Shown here: positions 1-8,527 of the stretch, one piece after another
Position numbering within the stretch: the first letter of the stretch is position 1
Layout of the letters: each line of letters opens with the position of its first letter
DNA from: Oceanisphaera litoralis
GTDB lineage: Bacteria; Pseudomonadota; Gammaproteobacteria; Enterobacterales; Aeromonadaceae
NCBI RefSeq assembly: GCF_016907015.1
Contig: NZ_JAFBBE010000001.1
Location: 62,001 to 126,000 of the forward strand
Direction: 5' to 3'
DNA: 64,000 bases
The notes under the pieces: model-generated
Database searches by the model: none
What the model was told of the DNA's origin: nothing
The model's input: only the letters and a program-made list of their open reading frames with translations
Made by a program: the position numbers and the translations under genes

Positions 1-186
1 CAACTGGCCGGGAGCAATACCCAGAAACTCGGCCAGGTTACGGGTCAAGGGTTTGTCTTCATCCAGTAGGAGCCAGCCAACCGCCGCCACATCCAGACAG
101 TGATAGGGCAACAAATGGTAGTCTGCTCCTTCCTGGCCATCAGCCTTGCGCGCCTTGCCCCAGTAACGGAAATAGCTGGCACTCAT
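1..186 (-). CDS. cas3: Cas3 helicase-nuclease of type I-E CRISPR, N-terminal 62 residues (runs off left edge)
   Basis: The minus-strand frame starts at an ATG whose last bases overlap the stop of the upstream gene (ATGA) and stays open to the window edge, giving 62 residues. They contain YFRYWGKA followed by [13 protein letters not shown], which closely resembles the start of Escherichia coli Cas3 (YgcB: HYWGKS, then [13 protein letters not shown]). This is the beginning of the HD nuclease domain, and the conserved histidines are present. Cas3 is the helicase-nuclease recruited by Cascade to degrade target DNA. The rest of the gene, the cascade genes and any array must lie to the left, outside the window. 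The identification rests on remembered similarity over a short stretch, but the motif is distinctive. Confidence 0.85.
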   Translation of the reverse strand, partial: MSASYFRYWGKARKADGQEGADYHLLPYHCLDVAAVGWLLLDEDKPLTRNLAEFLGIAPGQL

Positions 187-638
187 GCGACTTGCTCCTT
201 TTTCCGGTTCTTCATCCATTCTCCCCTCTCCCACCAGCACTGTGCATATGAACCCGTCGCCTCACGCGACAGGGTTGTTGGAGCCAAGCAAAACAGCCAG
301 GGGTTGATGTCATCGCTCTTGTCCAGGGTGGTGGGCACGATAATGCGCCGCGGCGATCGGGCCGGGACATGGCCATATCGCCGGAAATAAATAGATTCGG
401 AGGGGTATTGCGCGGTCGGTAAATAGCCCTTGGCGGAGGCGAAATAAGGCAGCTTATCTGGATACAGCCGCAGATATTGATTGATATCCTTGCTGGCCTG
501 CTGATGCCCGAGCTGAAAAAACGATGGCAGGTTGAGGCTGGTGATCCGCCCTTCCCAATAGCCAAGCAGCTCAATCAGCCAGAAACGGCGATGGAGTTCG
601 GTTTTTATCATGGCGTCCGTGCTTTTGTTTTTAGTCAT
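183..638 (-). CDS. Shortened winged-helix regulator next to cas3, resembling the N-terminus of WYL-domain proteins
   Basis: The frame is open from 665. The ATG at 638 gives 151 residues; an ATG at 611 ([11 protein letters not shown]) is an alternative start, and neither has a strong ribosome site. The first ~75 residues ([16 protein letters not shown], then a helical segment, then KGYLPT) match the DNA-binding N-terminus of WYL-type regulators found near defence loci. Such proteins are usually near 290 residues with a WYL ligand-binding domain. Here the reading continues about 70 residues with no recognisable WYL sequence and ends overlapping cas3 by four bases. It may be a truncated relic or a small stand-alone repressor. 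The family assignment is inference. Confidence 0.5.
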   Translation of the reverse strand: MTKNKSTDAMIKTELHRRFWLIELLGYWEGRITSLNLPSFFQLGHQQASKDINQYLRLYPDKLPYFASAKGYLPTAQYPSESIYFRRYGHVPARSPRRIIVPTTLDKSDDINPWLFCLAPTTLSREATGSYAQCWWERGEWMKNRKKEQVA

Positions 639-810
639 TAAAGGCATTAAGCCGGGGAATAACAAGGGGGATTGTTCACGAATGGAGCCGACGCCATAAA
701 AACTGCCGTCTGTGACTGCTTACCTCGTTGCAATATGGCAGGCAACACCGGTATTCAAGGCCAGCTAAAGCGGCAGCCTGATCTGCTAAAAAGTGCCTTG
801 CTGCAACAAA

Positions 811-836
811 ATCCTGACGTTCGTCAGGATGACGAG
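811..836. repeat. Dispersed short palindrome
   Basis: ATCCTGAC, a 4-base loop and GTCAGGAT, followed by GACG. The same core recurs at 4856-4880 and 27017-27040, always between genes, so it is a repeated extragenic palindrome of this genome. Confidence 0.6.
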
Positions 837-862
837 CTGAAGAAAAATGTTAACTTATCGAT

Positions 863-888
863 AAAAAAACCCCGGCAAGCCGGGGTTA
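863..888 (-). terminator. Rho-independent terminator of htpX
   Basis: The stem AACCCCGGC, loop AA, GCCGGGGTT is followed on the minus strand by a run of seven T. It lies about 30 bases beyond the htpX stop codon. Confidence 0.85.
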
Positions 889-917
889 AAAACCAAACTA
901 CGGGTTATTGCAATCGG

Positions 918-1793
918 TTAACGCTGTTCGCGCAGGCTCTGGATGCGTTTTTCCAGCGGCGGGTGGCTCATAAACAGCTCGCTGTGACGCTTGCCGTTGA
1001 TGCCGAAGGCGGCCAGCGAGCCTTCCAGCTCTACTTCGGGGCCACGGCGCAGGCGTTCCAGGGCGGCAATCATCTTCTCTTTGCCGGCCAGGCGGGCACC
1101 GCCTTCGTCGGCGCGGTATTCACGCTGGCGACTGAACCACATCACTATGATGGAGGCCAGAACACCGAACGCCAGCTCCAGCACCATCACGATGGCAAAG
1201 TAGGCCAGACCGCCCATGCCGCCGCCTTCTTCCTCTTCATTGTTGCTGAAGAAGCCGCTGATGATGTTGGCCACGATGCGGGCGAAGAACATCACGAAGG
1301 TGTTCACCACCCCCTGGATCAGGGTCAGGGTCACCATGTCGCCGTTGGCCACGTGGCTCACTTCGTGGGCCAGCACCGCTTCGGCTTCGTCCCGGCTCAT
1401 GCTGTACATCAGGCCGGTGCTCACCGCCACCAGGGCATTGTTACGGCTGGGGCCGGTGGCAAAGGCGTTCATGTCCGGCGAGTCGTATACACCCACTTCC
1501 GGCATGCCGATGCCGGCCTGCTGGGCCTGGCGGGCAACTGTGGTCATCAGCCAGTGTTCCATTTCGTTGCGGGGCTGCTCAATCACCTGCACGCTATAGG
1601 CGCGCTTGGCCATCCATTTGGAGATAAGCAGCGAAATGGTCGAACCACCAAAACCGAATACGGCACAGAACACCAAGAGGCCACCGACGCTGCTGCGATC
1701 GATGCCCAGCATAGAAAATACGATGTTCAACACCACGCCCAGCACCAGCACCACGGCCAGGTTGGTGGCAATAAACAACAGAATGCGCTTCAT
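918..1793 (-). CDS. htpX: Membrane zinc protease HtpX
   Basis: This 291-residue M48-family protease belongs to inner-membrane protein quality control; E. coli HtpX has 293 residues. The start at 1793 ([11 protein letters not shown]) is chosen over the upstream ATG because AAGGA precedes it and the family begins this way. Two hydrophobic segments lie at about 5-28 and 38-57. The zinc site HEVSH is at 143-147, with the third ligand probably Glu225 in RQREYRAD, and two more hydrophobic segments lie at about 155-180 and 197-220. The acidic [10 protein letters not shown] stretch near 187 is a soluble loop. The gene stands alone with its own terminator. In E. coli the family responds to envelope and heat stress; no such promoter was identified here. 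Confidence 0.95.
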   Translation of the reverse strand: MKRILLFIATNLAVVLVLGVVLNIVFSMLGIDRSSVGGLLVFCAVFGFGGSTISLLISKWMAKRAYSVQVIEQPRNEMEHWLMTTVARQAQQAGIGMPEVGVYDSPDMNAFATGPSRNNALVAVSTGLMYSMSRDEAEAVLAHEVSHVANGDMVTLTLIQGVVNTFVMFFARIVANIISGFFSNNEEEEGGGMGGLAYFAIVMVLELAFGVLASIIVMWFSRQREYRADEGGARLAGKEKMIAALERLRRGPEVELEGSLAAFGINGKRHSELFMSHPPLEKRIQSLREQR

Positions 1794-1866
1794 ATCTTTC
1801 CTTACTTCAACGAGTCTGCAGTCATAATATGTCCGAATGGGCAAAATTCAAGATGGCCATGATGAA

Positions 1867-2550
1867 TTATTTCAGCAAGGGGGCAATATCTATAAAGTTG
1901 TTTACCGACTCCATGCCCTCTTCGCCCAGCCAGGGGATCTCCCCCAGCAGCGGCGCCCTGATGCGTTGCTTTAAGGTGGCGGCGTTTTCTTCGTAATGAC
2001 TCATGTGAGGGTCGACCCGGTTCAGCACCCAGCCGACCACGACCAGGCCGTCGTGACGAATGGCATCCAGCGTCAGCAGGGCGTGGTTGATGCAGCCCAG
2101 ACGTGCGCCCACCACCAGGATCACCGGCAGGTGCTCTTTTTTGACCCAGTCGGATAACAGGTGCTGTTCGTCCAGCGGCAGTCGCCAGCCGCCGGCGCCT
2201 TCGGTAAAAATCCAGTCGACGGCGGTTTCCTTCATCCGGGCCAGTCCCTCGCCAATATGATGAATGCTGATCGCCTCATTGGCCTGTTCCGCGGCGATAT
2301 GGGGGGCAATGGCCGGGGCAAAGGCGTAGGGGTTGTGCATGTTGTAGGGCAAGGAGATGGACGAGGCTGCCTGCAGGGCCAGGGCATCGCTGTTTTTCAG
2401 CTCGCCGTCGACAAGTTCGCAGCCGGAGGCCACGGGCTTGTAGCCCAGCACCTTTTTGCCCGCCTCGGCGGCGGCCTGCATCAAGGCCCGGGTCACGAAG
2501 GTCTTGCCCACTTCGGTGTCGGTGCCGGTAATGAAAAATGTCTTAGCCAT
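1867..2550 (-). CDS. bioD: Dethiobiotin synthetase BioD
   Basis: The enzyme makes the ureido ring of dethiobiotin from 7,8-diaminopelargonate, CO2 and ATP, the penultimate step of biotin synthesis in the cytoplasm. The 227-residue protein starts MAKTFFITGT, and its P-loop GTDTEVGKT is at 9-17. KPVASG and the EGAGGW motif are also present. The ATG at 2550 is preferred to that at 2562 because GGAG lies seven bases before it. The start overlaps the end of bioC by eight bases, so the two are translationally coupled as the last genes of bioBFCD. Confidence 0.95.
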   Translation of the reverse strand: MAKTFFITGTDTEVGKTFVTRALMQAAAEAGKKVLGYKPVASGCELVDGELKNSDALALQAASSISLPYNMHNPYAFAPAIAPHIAAEQANEAISIHHIGEGLARMKETAVDWIFTEGAGGWRLPLDEQHLLSDWVKKEHLPVILVVGARLGCINHALLTLDAIRHDGLVVVGWVLNRVDPHMSHYEENAATLKQRIRAPLLGEIPWLGEEGMESVNNFIDIAPLLK

Positions 2551-3298
2551 AGATGACTCCATATGCCAGCCGATAGGTGGCCACGCTGTGGCCCTGATTG
2601 TCTTTAGGATAGATGAGATTCAGTCGCTGCCAGGCCTGTTTGCCGAGCAGCCCGGGGCGGCGATCAACATTAACCCGATTGGCGCCGATGCCCTTGAGAT
2701 CGAGCAGTAGATCTTTCAGTTGCGGGTAACAGAGTCGTTCGTCCACCTGCTCCAGCTGCCAGCGGCGACCGGTAGCCGCCAGTTGCTGCTCCAGCGCCTC
2801 AAACGCGATAAAGCGGTTGATGTGGGCATGGTCGTCCAGTTGCCGCCAGCTGCTTTCCAGCTCGTGCAGGCTGCCCGCCAGCAGGGTGGAAAATACCAGC
2901 ACGCCGCCGGGTTTAAGCCGGTCACTCCAGCCGCGGAGCCAGCGGGCAGAGTCGGCGCTCCACTGCAGGCAGAGGTTGGCGAAAATCCAGTCCAGGCTTT
3001 GTTTCGGCAGCGGCATGGCGTCCATATCGGCGCAAATAGTCTCTATTTCGGCTTTTTTTGCCGCCTGATGCAGCATGTCGGCCGACAAGTCCAGCGCCAG
3101 CAGCTGACCGGCTTTCTGTTTGAGCCGGGGCGCAAACCAGCCACTGCCACAGCCCAGATCCAGCCCGGTGTCGCCCCATTCCGGCAGCCGTTGTAACAGG
3201 GCGTTGCCGCTACGCCGCTGCAGTTCGTTGTGCTGCTCGTAGCTGTGGGCGGCGCGGCCGAAGGCCTGGGCCACCTTGTGTTTGTCGACCTGTTGCAT
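2543..3298 (-). CDS. bioC: Malonyl-ACP O-methyltransferase BioC
   Basis: BioC methylates the free carboxyl of malonyl-ACP so that fatty-acid enzymes can build the pimeloyl chain. The 251-residue protein has the class I methyltransferase S-adenosylmethionine motif LDLGCGSG at about 46-53, and DMDAMPLP further on as motif II. The N-terminus DKHKVAQAFGRAAHSYEQH is typical of BioC. It lies between bioF and bioD in the usual order. In many relatives bioF and bioC abut, but here 156 bases with a palindromic repeat separate them. Confidence 0.93.
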   Translation of the reverse strand: MQQVDKHKVAQAFGRAAHSYEQHNELQRRSGNALLQRLPEWGDTGLDLGCGSGWFAPRLKQKAGQLLALDLSADMLHQAAKKAEIETICADMDAMPLPKQSLDWIFANLCLQWSADSARWLRGWSDRLKPGGVLVFSTLLAGSLHELESSWRQLDDHAHINRFIAFEALEQQLAATGRRWQLEQVDERLCYPQLKDLLLDLKGIGANRVNVDRRPGLLGKQAWQRLNLIYPKDNQGHSVATYRLAYGVIYG

Positions 3299-3330
3299 CA
3301 GGCGGGTGTCTCCGGTGTTGGTGGCGCATT

Positions 3331-3436
3331 AATGGTCATTCCGGCCTCCGAGCCGGAATCCATTCTGCAGGCGGGAGTGCGTTCCACCCTGTACGCTGCA
3401 TCATGCCCTGGACTCCCGCCTTCGCGGGAGTGACGG
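3331..3436. repeat. Extragenic palindromic repeat between bioC and bioF
   Basis: Two imperfect palindromes (CCGGCCTCCGAGCCGG and CTCCCGCCTTCGCGGGAG) are separated by about 50 bases. They belong to the same family as those at 7459-7520, 8646-8850 and 43281-43391. The repeat interrupts the bioFC junction inside the operon. Confidence 0.7.
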
Positions 3437-3454
3437 TACGCTTCGGGCTCCGTT

Positions 3455-4600
3455 TCAACGGGGCAAAGACCGATGTAAAGCGTCTACAAGGCGCTGTATG
3501 TCTGCCCGGGTGTGGGCGGCGCTCAGGGTAATGCGCAACCGGGCCGATCCTGTGGGCACGGTGGGGGGACGAATGGCGCCCACCCAGCAGCCCAATTCAC
3601 GTAGCTGGGCGGCCATGGCCAGGGTACGGCTCTCGTCCCCCACTATCAGTGGCTGAATGGCGGTGGCGGACGGCAGCAGCTCGAACGGCAGCGAGGCTAC
3701 CCCGTCGCGGAATTGCCGCACCCGCTCGCGCAGTTGCTCACGCTGGTCGTCCGCCTCTTGTACCAGCCGCACCGCCGCCAGAATGGCCGCGGCCTGGGGC
3801 GGCGGCAGATGAGTGCTGTACACATAGCTGCGGGCATGGTTGTGCAGGTACTCGATCAATGCCCTGCTGCCGCCGACAAAGGCGCCGCTCACCCCCAATG
3901 CCTTGCCGAAGGTGCCCATAGTGACTTGTACCTTGTCTGCCGCCACCCCCTGCTCACTCAGGGTGCCCCTGCCCTGTTTGCCCAGCACGCCCAGGCCGTG
4001 GGCATCGTCTATCATCAGCCAGTTGCGGCTTTGCTCGGCCACCTGCGCCAGCCCGTGCCAGTCGCCCTGATCGCCGTCCATGCTGAACACCCCTTCGGAC
4101 ACGATAAGCCCGGCCCCGGGCCTGATCTTCGCCGCCAGGGCGGCCAGGTCGTTATGGGCGAAACGCTGCATGCGAGCCGGGCTGAGGGCGCCCGCCTCCT
4201 GCAGCGAGGCATGGTTGAGCCGGTCTTGCCACTGCCAGTGCGTTTTGCCGAGCAGTGTCTTTATCACCGCCTGATTGGCGGAAAAACCGGAACTGAACAG
4301 CAGCACCGCCTCCAGCCCCAGCCAGTCGGCCAGTTCGCTTTCAAGCTCACGGTGAATGGCCTGGTGCCCCACCACCAGCGGCGAGGCCACGGCGCCCACG
4401 CCAAACTCGCGGGCGGCGGCCTCGGCGGCGGCCCCGAGTTCGGGCGCCTGACTCAAGCCCAGATAATCGTTACCGGCAAAGTTGAGATAGCCTTTGCCAT
4501 CGGCCCACAGTTGCCGGCCCAGTACCCGTTCTATGACGGGCAGTGAGCGTTTAAGGCCCGCCGCTTCACGCTCGGTCAGGCTCAGGTTAAAAGGCATCAT
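3455..4600 (-). CDS. bioF: 8-amino-7-oxononanoate synthase BioF
   Basis: This PLP enzyme condenses pimeloyl-ACP with alanine to form 8-amino-7-oxononanoate. Its 381 residues are close to the E. coli length. The PLP lysine is K233 in TMGTFGKALG; DDAHG at 198-202 and FAGNDYLGL near 41-49 are family signatures. The start is MMPFNL or MPFNL, one codon apart. It is the second gene of the bioBFCD group. A 348-bp gap filled with tandem repeats separates it from bioB, so it may need its own promoter or long read-through. Confidence 0.95.
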   Translation of the reverse strand: MMPFNLSLTEREAAGLKRSLPVIERVLGRQLWADGKGYLNFAGNDYLGLSQAPELGAAAEAAAREFGVGAVASPLVVGHQAIHRELESELADWLGLEAVLLFSSGFSANQAVIKTLLGKTHWQWQDRLNHASLQEAGALSPARMQRFAHNDLAALAAKIRPGAGLIVSEGVFSMDGDQGDWHGLAQVAEQSRNWLMIDDAHGLGVLGKQGRGTLSEQGVAADKVQVTMGTFGKALGVSGAFVGGSRALIEYLHNHARSYVYSTHLPPPQAAAILAAVRLVQEADDQREQLRERVRQFRDGVASLPFELLPSATAIQPLIVGDESRTLAMAAQLRELGCWVGAIRPPTVPTGSARLRITLSAAHTRADIQRLVDALHRSLPR

Positions 4601-4628
4601 CTTCTCTCGATTTGTTGAATGACGTGCT

Positions 4629-4840
4629 CATTGGTCGAATGAATTCGACCCTACGAACATTCATCACGGCGCCTGTCGTAGGGTCCATTTCAATGGACCA
4701 AACCAGCTACCGAGCGGCACCATTGGTCGAATGAATTCGACCCTACGAACATTCATCACGGCGCCTGTCGTAGGGTCCATTTCAATGGACCAACCCAGCT
4801 ACCGAGCGGCGCCATTGGTCGAATGAATTCGACCCTACAA
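4629..4840. repeat. Tandem repeat of 92 bp, 2.3 copies, between bioB and bioF
   Basis: Copies begin at about 4630, 4722 and 4814, exactly 92 bases apart and nearly identical. Each unit contains GGTCGAATGAATTCGACC and GGTCCATTTCAATGGACC, both near-perfect palindromes, and GACCCTACGA pairs with a later TCGTAGGGTC, so each unit can fold into a long hairpin. A related sequence lies at 19881-20045. The repeats fill most of the 348-base gap between bioB and bioF; no gene was seen there. Confidence 0.85.
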
Positions 4841-4855
4841 AAGAAACCACCCCCA

Positions 4856-4880
4856 GATCCTGACGTGCGTCAGGGTGACG
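4856..4880. repeat. Dispersed short palindrome
   Basis: ATCCTGACGTGCGTCAGGGTGACG is a second copy of the palindrome at 811-836, with one mismatch in the stem. Confidence 0.55.
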
Positions 4881-4949
4881 GAAAAAGCCAAACCCAATCG
4901 GTGTTTTGTCTTAGCTGATAGCTTCAGGCTTATGGCTTCCAGCTATCTT

Positions 4950-5981
4950 TTAAGCCTGGTAATACAGCGGATTGGGCTCGTTCTGGGCGGCAATTTGTTC
5001 GTGCAGCTCTATTTCGGCCATTTGGTCCGGCTTCTGACTGGCACCGCTGGGGCGTATTCCGAGCCGTTTGAACAGCTGCATGTCGCTGTTTTCATCCGGG
5101 TTAGGGGTGGTCAGCAGCTTGCAGCCGTAGAAGATGGAGTTGGCGCCGGCCATGAAGCACAGGGCCTGCATCTGGTCGTTCATCTTCTCGCGGCCGGCAG
5201 ACAGGCGCACATGGCTTTGCGGCATCAGGATTCGCGCCACGGCGATGGTGCGGATAAAGTCGAAGTCGTCCAGGTCTTCCTGGTTTTCCATCGGGGTGCC
5301 CTTTACCTTCACCAGCATGTTGATGGGCACGCTCTCGGGCTGACGCGGCAGCTTGGCCAGCGCCAGCAGCAGACCGGCTCTGTCTTCCGGGCTTTCGCCC
5401 AGGCCGACGATGCCGCCGGAGCACACCTTCATGCCGGCGTTACGCACATTTTCCAGGGTGTTGAGCCGGTCGGCATAGGTACGGGTGGTGATGATGTCGC
5501 CGTAAAATTCCGGGCTGGTGTCCAGGTTGTGGTTGTAATAGTCGAGCCCGGCATCGGCCAGTTTTCCGGCCTGAGCATCGCTGAGCATGCCCAGGGTCAT
5601 GCAGGTTTCCAGCCCCAGCGACTTCACTTCCTGCACCATCTGCACCAGATAGGGCATGTCCCGCTCTTTGGGGTTGCGCCAGGCGGCGCCCATGCAGAAG
5701 CGGCTGGAGCCGTTGGCCTTGGCCTCTTTGGCCCGCTCCAGCACCTTTTCCATTTCCATCAGTCGCTCTACTTCCAGCCCGGTGCTGTAGCGGGCGCTTT
5801 GCGGGCAGTATTTGCAGTCTTCCGGGCAGGCTCCGGTCTTGATGGACAAGAGGGTGCTGACCTGCACCTCGTTGGGATCGAAGTGGGCGCGGTGCACCTG
5901 CTGGGCTTTAAACAGCAGATCGAAGAAGGGGCGTTCAAACAATGCGAGCACCTGCTCACGGGTCCATTTTTGACGGCTCAT
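4950..5981 (-). CDS. bioB: Biotin synthase BioB
   Basis: This radical-SAM enzyme inserts sulfur into dethiobiotin, the last step of the pathway. Its 343 residues compare with 346 in E. coli. The 4Fe-4S cluster cysteines are C52, C56 and C59 in [31 protein letters not shown] and the C-terminal [17 protein letters not shown] with the 2Fe-2S ligands are all present. It is the first gene of the minus-strand bio group and is divergent from bioA over a BirA operator. Confidence 0.97.
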   Translation of the reverse strand: MSRQKWTREQVLALFERPFFDLLFKAQQVHRAHFDPNEVQVSTLLSIKTGACPEDCKYCPQSARYSTGLEVERLMEMEKVLERAKEAKANGSSRFCMGAAWRNPKERDMPYLVQMVQEVKSLGLETCMTLGMLSDAQAGKLADAGLDYYNHNLDTSPEFYGDIITTRTYADRLNTLENVRNAGMKVCSGGIVGLGESPEDRAGLLLALAKLPRQPESVPINMLVKVKGTPMENQEDLDDFDFIRTIAVARILMPQSHVRLSAGREKMNDQMQALCFMAGANSIFYGCKLLTTPNPDENSDMQLFKRLGIRPSGASQKPDQMAEIELHEQIAAQNEPNPLYYQA

Positions 5982-6045
5982 GCGGGGCCTTTATCCTTGA
6001 TATCCAGAGGTGTTTTTCTTGGCTAGTGTAAGCACGGATGTTAGC

Positions 6046-6078
6046 CTGTCAACCAACAAAAAGGATAAGGGTTTACGT
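6046..6078. promoter_or_regulatory. BirA (biotin repressor) operator between bioA and bioB
   Basis: CTGTCAACC, a 15-base spacer and GGTTTACGT match the bipartite BirA operator (TTGTAAACC, N15-16, GGTTTACAA) at 14 of 18 arm positions. It sits exactly in the divergent bioB-bioA intergenic region, as in enterobacteria. Biotin-loaded BirA would repress both directions. Confidence 0.85.
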
Positions 6079-6119
6079 TGGGTTATTTTATGAACAATAA
6101 GGTTATAGACAGGGACGTC

Positions 6120-7388
6120 ATGAACAATCAGGCATTCGATCTGCACCATCTCTGGCACCCCTACACCTCCCTCACCAGGCCCCTGCCCTGTTATGAAGTC
6201 GCCAGCGCCGACGGTGTCTATCTGCAGCTGAAAGATGGCCGCAGGCTGGTGGACGGCATGTCGTCCTGGTGGGCCTGCCTGCACGGCTACAAGGTGCCCG
6301 AACTGAACCGGGCGGCCACCGAGCAGCTCGAGAAAATGTCGCACGTGATGTTCGGCGGCCTGACCCACGATCCGGCGGTCAAGCTGTGTCGGGCGCTAAG
6401 CCAGGTGTTGCCAACCGGGCTGGATCGGTTTTTTCTGGCGGATTCGGGCTCGGTATCGGTGGAAGTGGCGCTGAAAATGGCCATTCAGTACTGGCACGGT
6501 CGGGGCCAGCCCAAAACGAAATTCGTGACCCTGAACAAGGGCTATCACGGCGATACCTTCGGTGCCATGAGCGTGTGCGACCCCAAGGGTGGCATGCACA
6601 GCCTGTACCAGGGCTTTCTGCCCGAGCATTTGTTTATCGAGAGCCCCACAAGCCGGTTCGACGGCGACTGGAACCCGCAGGACCTGCAACCGCTGGAGCT
6701 GATACTGGAGCAGCGCCATCACGAACTGGCAGCGCTGATCCTGGAGCCCATAGTGCAGGGTGCCGGCGGCATGTGTTTTTATCATCCGGAATATCTGAAA
6801 GGCGCACGGGCGCTGTGCGACCGGTACGATGTCTTGCTGATTGTGGATGAAATTGCCACCGGCTTCGGCCGCACCGGCAAGCTGTTTGCCTGCGAATGGG
6901 CCGGTATTTCGCCGGACATCATGTGCATCGGCAAGGCGCTGACCGGCGGCTACATGACCCTGGCCGCCACCATTACCACCCAAACCGTGGCCGACACCAT
7001 CTGCAACGGCCCCGCCGGGGTACTGATGCACGGCCCCACCTTCATGGCCAACCCGCTGGCCTGTGCGGTGGCCATCGCCAGCCTGGAGTTGCTGCTGGCA
7101 TCGCCCTGGCAGGCGCGCATTCAAGCCATTGAAGCACAGTTGCAAAAAGAGCTGGCTTCGGCGCGGGAACTGCCCCGTGTGAATGATGTGCGGGTACTGG
7201 GGGGCATTGGGGTAATCGAACTGCATGAGCCGCTGAACGTGGCCGAGGTGCAGCAAAAACTGGTGGAGCAAGGGGTATGGATACGCCCTTTCGGCAAGCT
7301 GCTGTACGTGATGCCGCCCTACATCATACAACCGGACGAACTGAGCCAACTCACCCGGGCCATGCTGATGATGTGCGAAGAAAAGTAA
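6120..7388 (+). CDS. bioA: Adenosylmethionine-8-amino-7-oxononanoate aminotransferase BioA
   Basis: This class III PLP aminotransferase makes 7,8-diaminopelargonate using S-adenosylmethionine as amino donor. From the ATG at 6120 ([17 protein letters not shown]) it has 422 residues; an ATG at 6090 would add ten. The later start is preferred for alignment with the family. WHPYTS, GMSSWW, the [12 protein letters not shown] helix, [11 protein letters not shown] and the lysine in [11 protein letters not shown] are all characteristic. It is transcribed divergently from bioB and ends at a strong hairpin. Confidence 0.95.
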   Translation: MNNQAFDLHHLWHPYTSLTRPLPCYEVASADGVYLQLKDGRRLVDGMSSWWACLHGYKVPELNRAATEQLEKMSHVMFGGLTHDPAVKLCRALSQVLPTGLDRFFLADSGSVSVEVALKMAIQYWHGRGQPKTKFVTLNKGYHGDTFGAMSVCDPKGGMHSLYQGFLPEHLFIESPTSRFDGDWNPQDLQPLELILEQRHHELAALILEPIVQGAGGMCFYHPEYLKGARALCDRYDVLLIVDEIATGFGRTGKLFACEWAGISPDIMCIGKALTGGYMTLAATITTQTVADTICNGPAGVLMHGPTFMANPLACAVAIASLELLLASPWQARIQAIEAQLQKELASARELPRVNDVRVLGGIGVIELHEPLNVAEVQQKLVEQGVWIRPFGKLLYVMPPYIIQPDELSQLTRAMLMMCEEK

Positions 7389-7399
7389 AAGGGGTCAGT

Positions 7400-7452
7400 A
7401 AAAGGGGTCGGAGTCATTTAAATAAAATAAAATGACTCCGACCCCTTTTTTT
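7400..7452. terminator. Long hairpin terminator between bioA and tadD
   Basis: A near-perfect stem of about 19 bp (AAAGGGGTCGGAGTCATT pairing with AATGACTCCGACCCCTTT) around an A/T loop is followed by T on the plus strand and preceded by A, so it can end both convergent transcripts. Part of the stem (AAAAGGGGTC) is also duplicated at 7388-7396. Confidence 0.8.
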
Positions 7453-7454
7453 CT

Positions 7455-7520
7455 GCACCACAAGTCCTGGATTCCCGCCTTCGCGGGAATGACAACATAG
7501 AACGTGCGGGAATGACAAAA
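7455..7520. repeat. Extragenic palindromic repeat
   Basis: CCTGGATTCCCGCCTTCGCGGGAATGAC, and then a second partial GTGCGGGAATGAC, lie between bioA and the Tad operon. It is the same family as the element ends at 8676-8772 and 43281-43391. Confidence 0.7.
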
Positions 7521-7540
7521 TAGTACGTGCGGCTTTCTTT

Positions 7541-8527
7541 TCAGCGTTTGTTCGCGGTCGTCATGGCTTTGGCCTGATTCAGGTTGGCCACCGCCTTGGG
7601 GTAGTAACGGGGCGAGGCATCAATGGCGCGCTGAAACAGGCCGGCGGCCTCTTCATGGGCGCCTTCCATCAGCGCTATGTAGCCCAAATCGTTGAGCGCT
7701 TCGGCCTGGGTGCCGTTTTTTCGCAAAGCCGCCAAGGCTTCGGACTTGTGCCCCCAGCGGTAATACATCAACCCCAGGTTGCTCCAGGCGCGTCTGTATT
7801 GCGGATCCTGATTCACCGCCCGGGTCAGGGCCCGCTCGGCCTGGGAGTAATCGCCTTCCAGATAATAGGAGAAACCCAGGTTGGTGTGCAGCATGGCCAG
7901 GCCGGGCTGTATTTTCAAGGCGCACCGATAATACTGCCGGGCCTGTTCACCCTGCTCCCGAATATCCGACAGCAACCCCAGGCCGTTATAACTGCGCCAG
8001 GGCGATTGATTATCGGTCACACACTCGGTCGGTTCCAACTCCGCCGGATCCGCCGGGTCCAACTCGACCGGGTCCGCCGAGGCGGCATTGAGCCGGGCCC
8101 GGTCGGCGGAAATCACCTCTTGCAGCAGGGTGTCGGCCTCATCGTGCCGCTTCATGTCCACCAGCAACAAGGCCAGCGATTCCTTGAACTCCAGTCGTTT
8201 GGTGTCACTGGCCATGGCGAGCCGATAAGCCGCTTCGGCCTGGCTGTTGTTGTTCCGCTGCTGTTCCAGTCGGGCAATATTGAGGTAAATGTCCGCCTTG
8301 TTGAACGGCTTGAACTCCAGTGCCTGGCGGTAGGCATAAATCATGGCATCCGGGTTGCCCGAGGTCTGCGACTGGGCAATCAGCATGCCGGCCTCGGTCG
8401 CATTGGTGGGTTGGATGGCCCCGGCTCCGGGGGTGTTGATATTGGATAATCCGTCATGCTGTTGATTGGTCGCGGCACAGCCACTCAACAGCAGCACCGT
8501 CATTAGCGCAAGGGTTTTATTCTTCAT
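7541..8527 (-). CDS. tadD: TadD-type tetratricopeptide lipoprotein of the Tad pilus locus
   Basis: The 328-residue protein starts MKNKTLALMTVLLLSGCAA, a lipoprotein signal with the lipobox cysteine near residue 17; AAGGA precedes the ATG at 8527. The mature protein is a series of TPR repeats (for example LHTNLGFSYYLEGDYSQAERAL and AWSNLGLMYYRWGHKSEAL). TadD proteins are outer-membrane-associated assembly factors, possibly pilotins for the secretin. It is the last gene of the minus-strand Tad cluster, separated from tadC by 342 bases of repeats. The central acidic stretch rich in DPAE is unusual and lies between TPR blocks. Confidence 0.85.
   Translation of the reverse strand: MKNKTLALMTVLLLSGCAATNQQHDGLSNINTPGAGAIQPTNATEAGMLIAQSQTSGNPDAMIYAYRQALEFKPFNKADIYLNIARLEQQRNNNSQAEAAYRLAMASDTKRLEFKESLALLLVDMKRHDEADTLLQEVISADRARLNAASADPVELDPADPAELEPTECVTDNQSPWRSYNGLGLLSDIREQGEQARQYYRCALKIQPGLAMLHTNLGFSYYLEGDYSQAERALTRAVNQDPQYRRAWSNLGLMYYRWGHKSEALAALRKNGTQAEALNDLGYIALMEGAHEEAAGLFQRAIDASPRYYPKAVANLNQAKAMTTANKR

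Noticed and set aside
4629-4840. Possible CRISPR array
   Set aside because: The repeats are adjacent 92-bp units, not short repeats with variable spacers.
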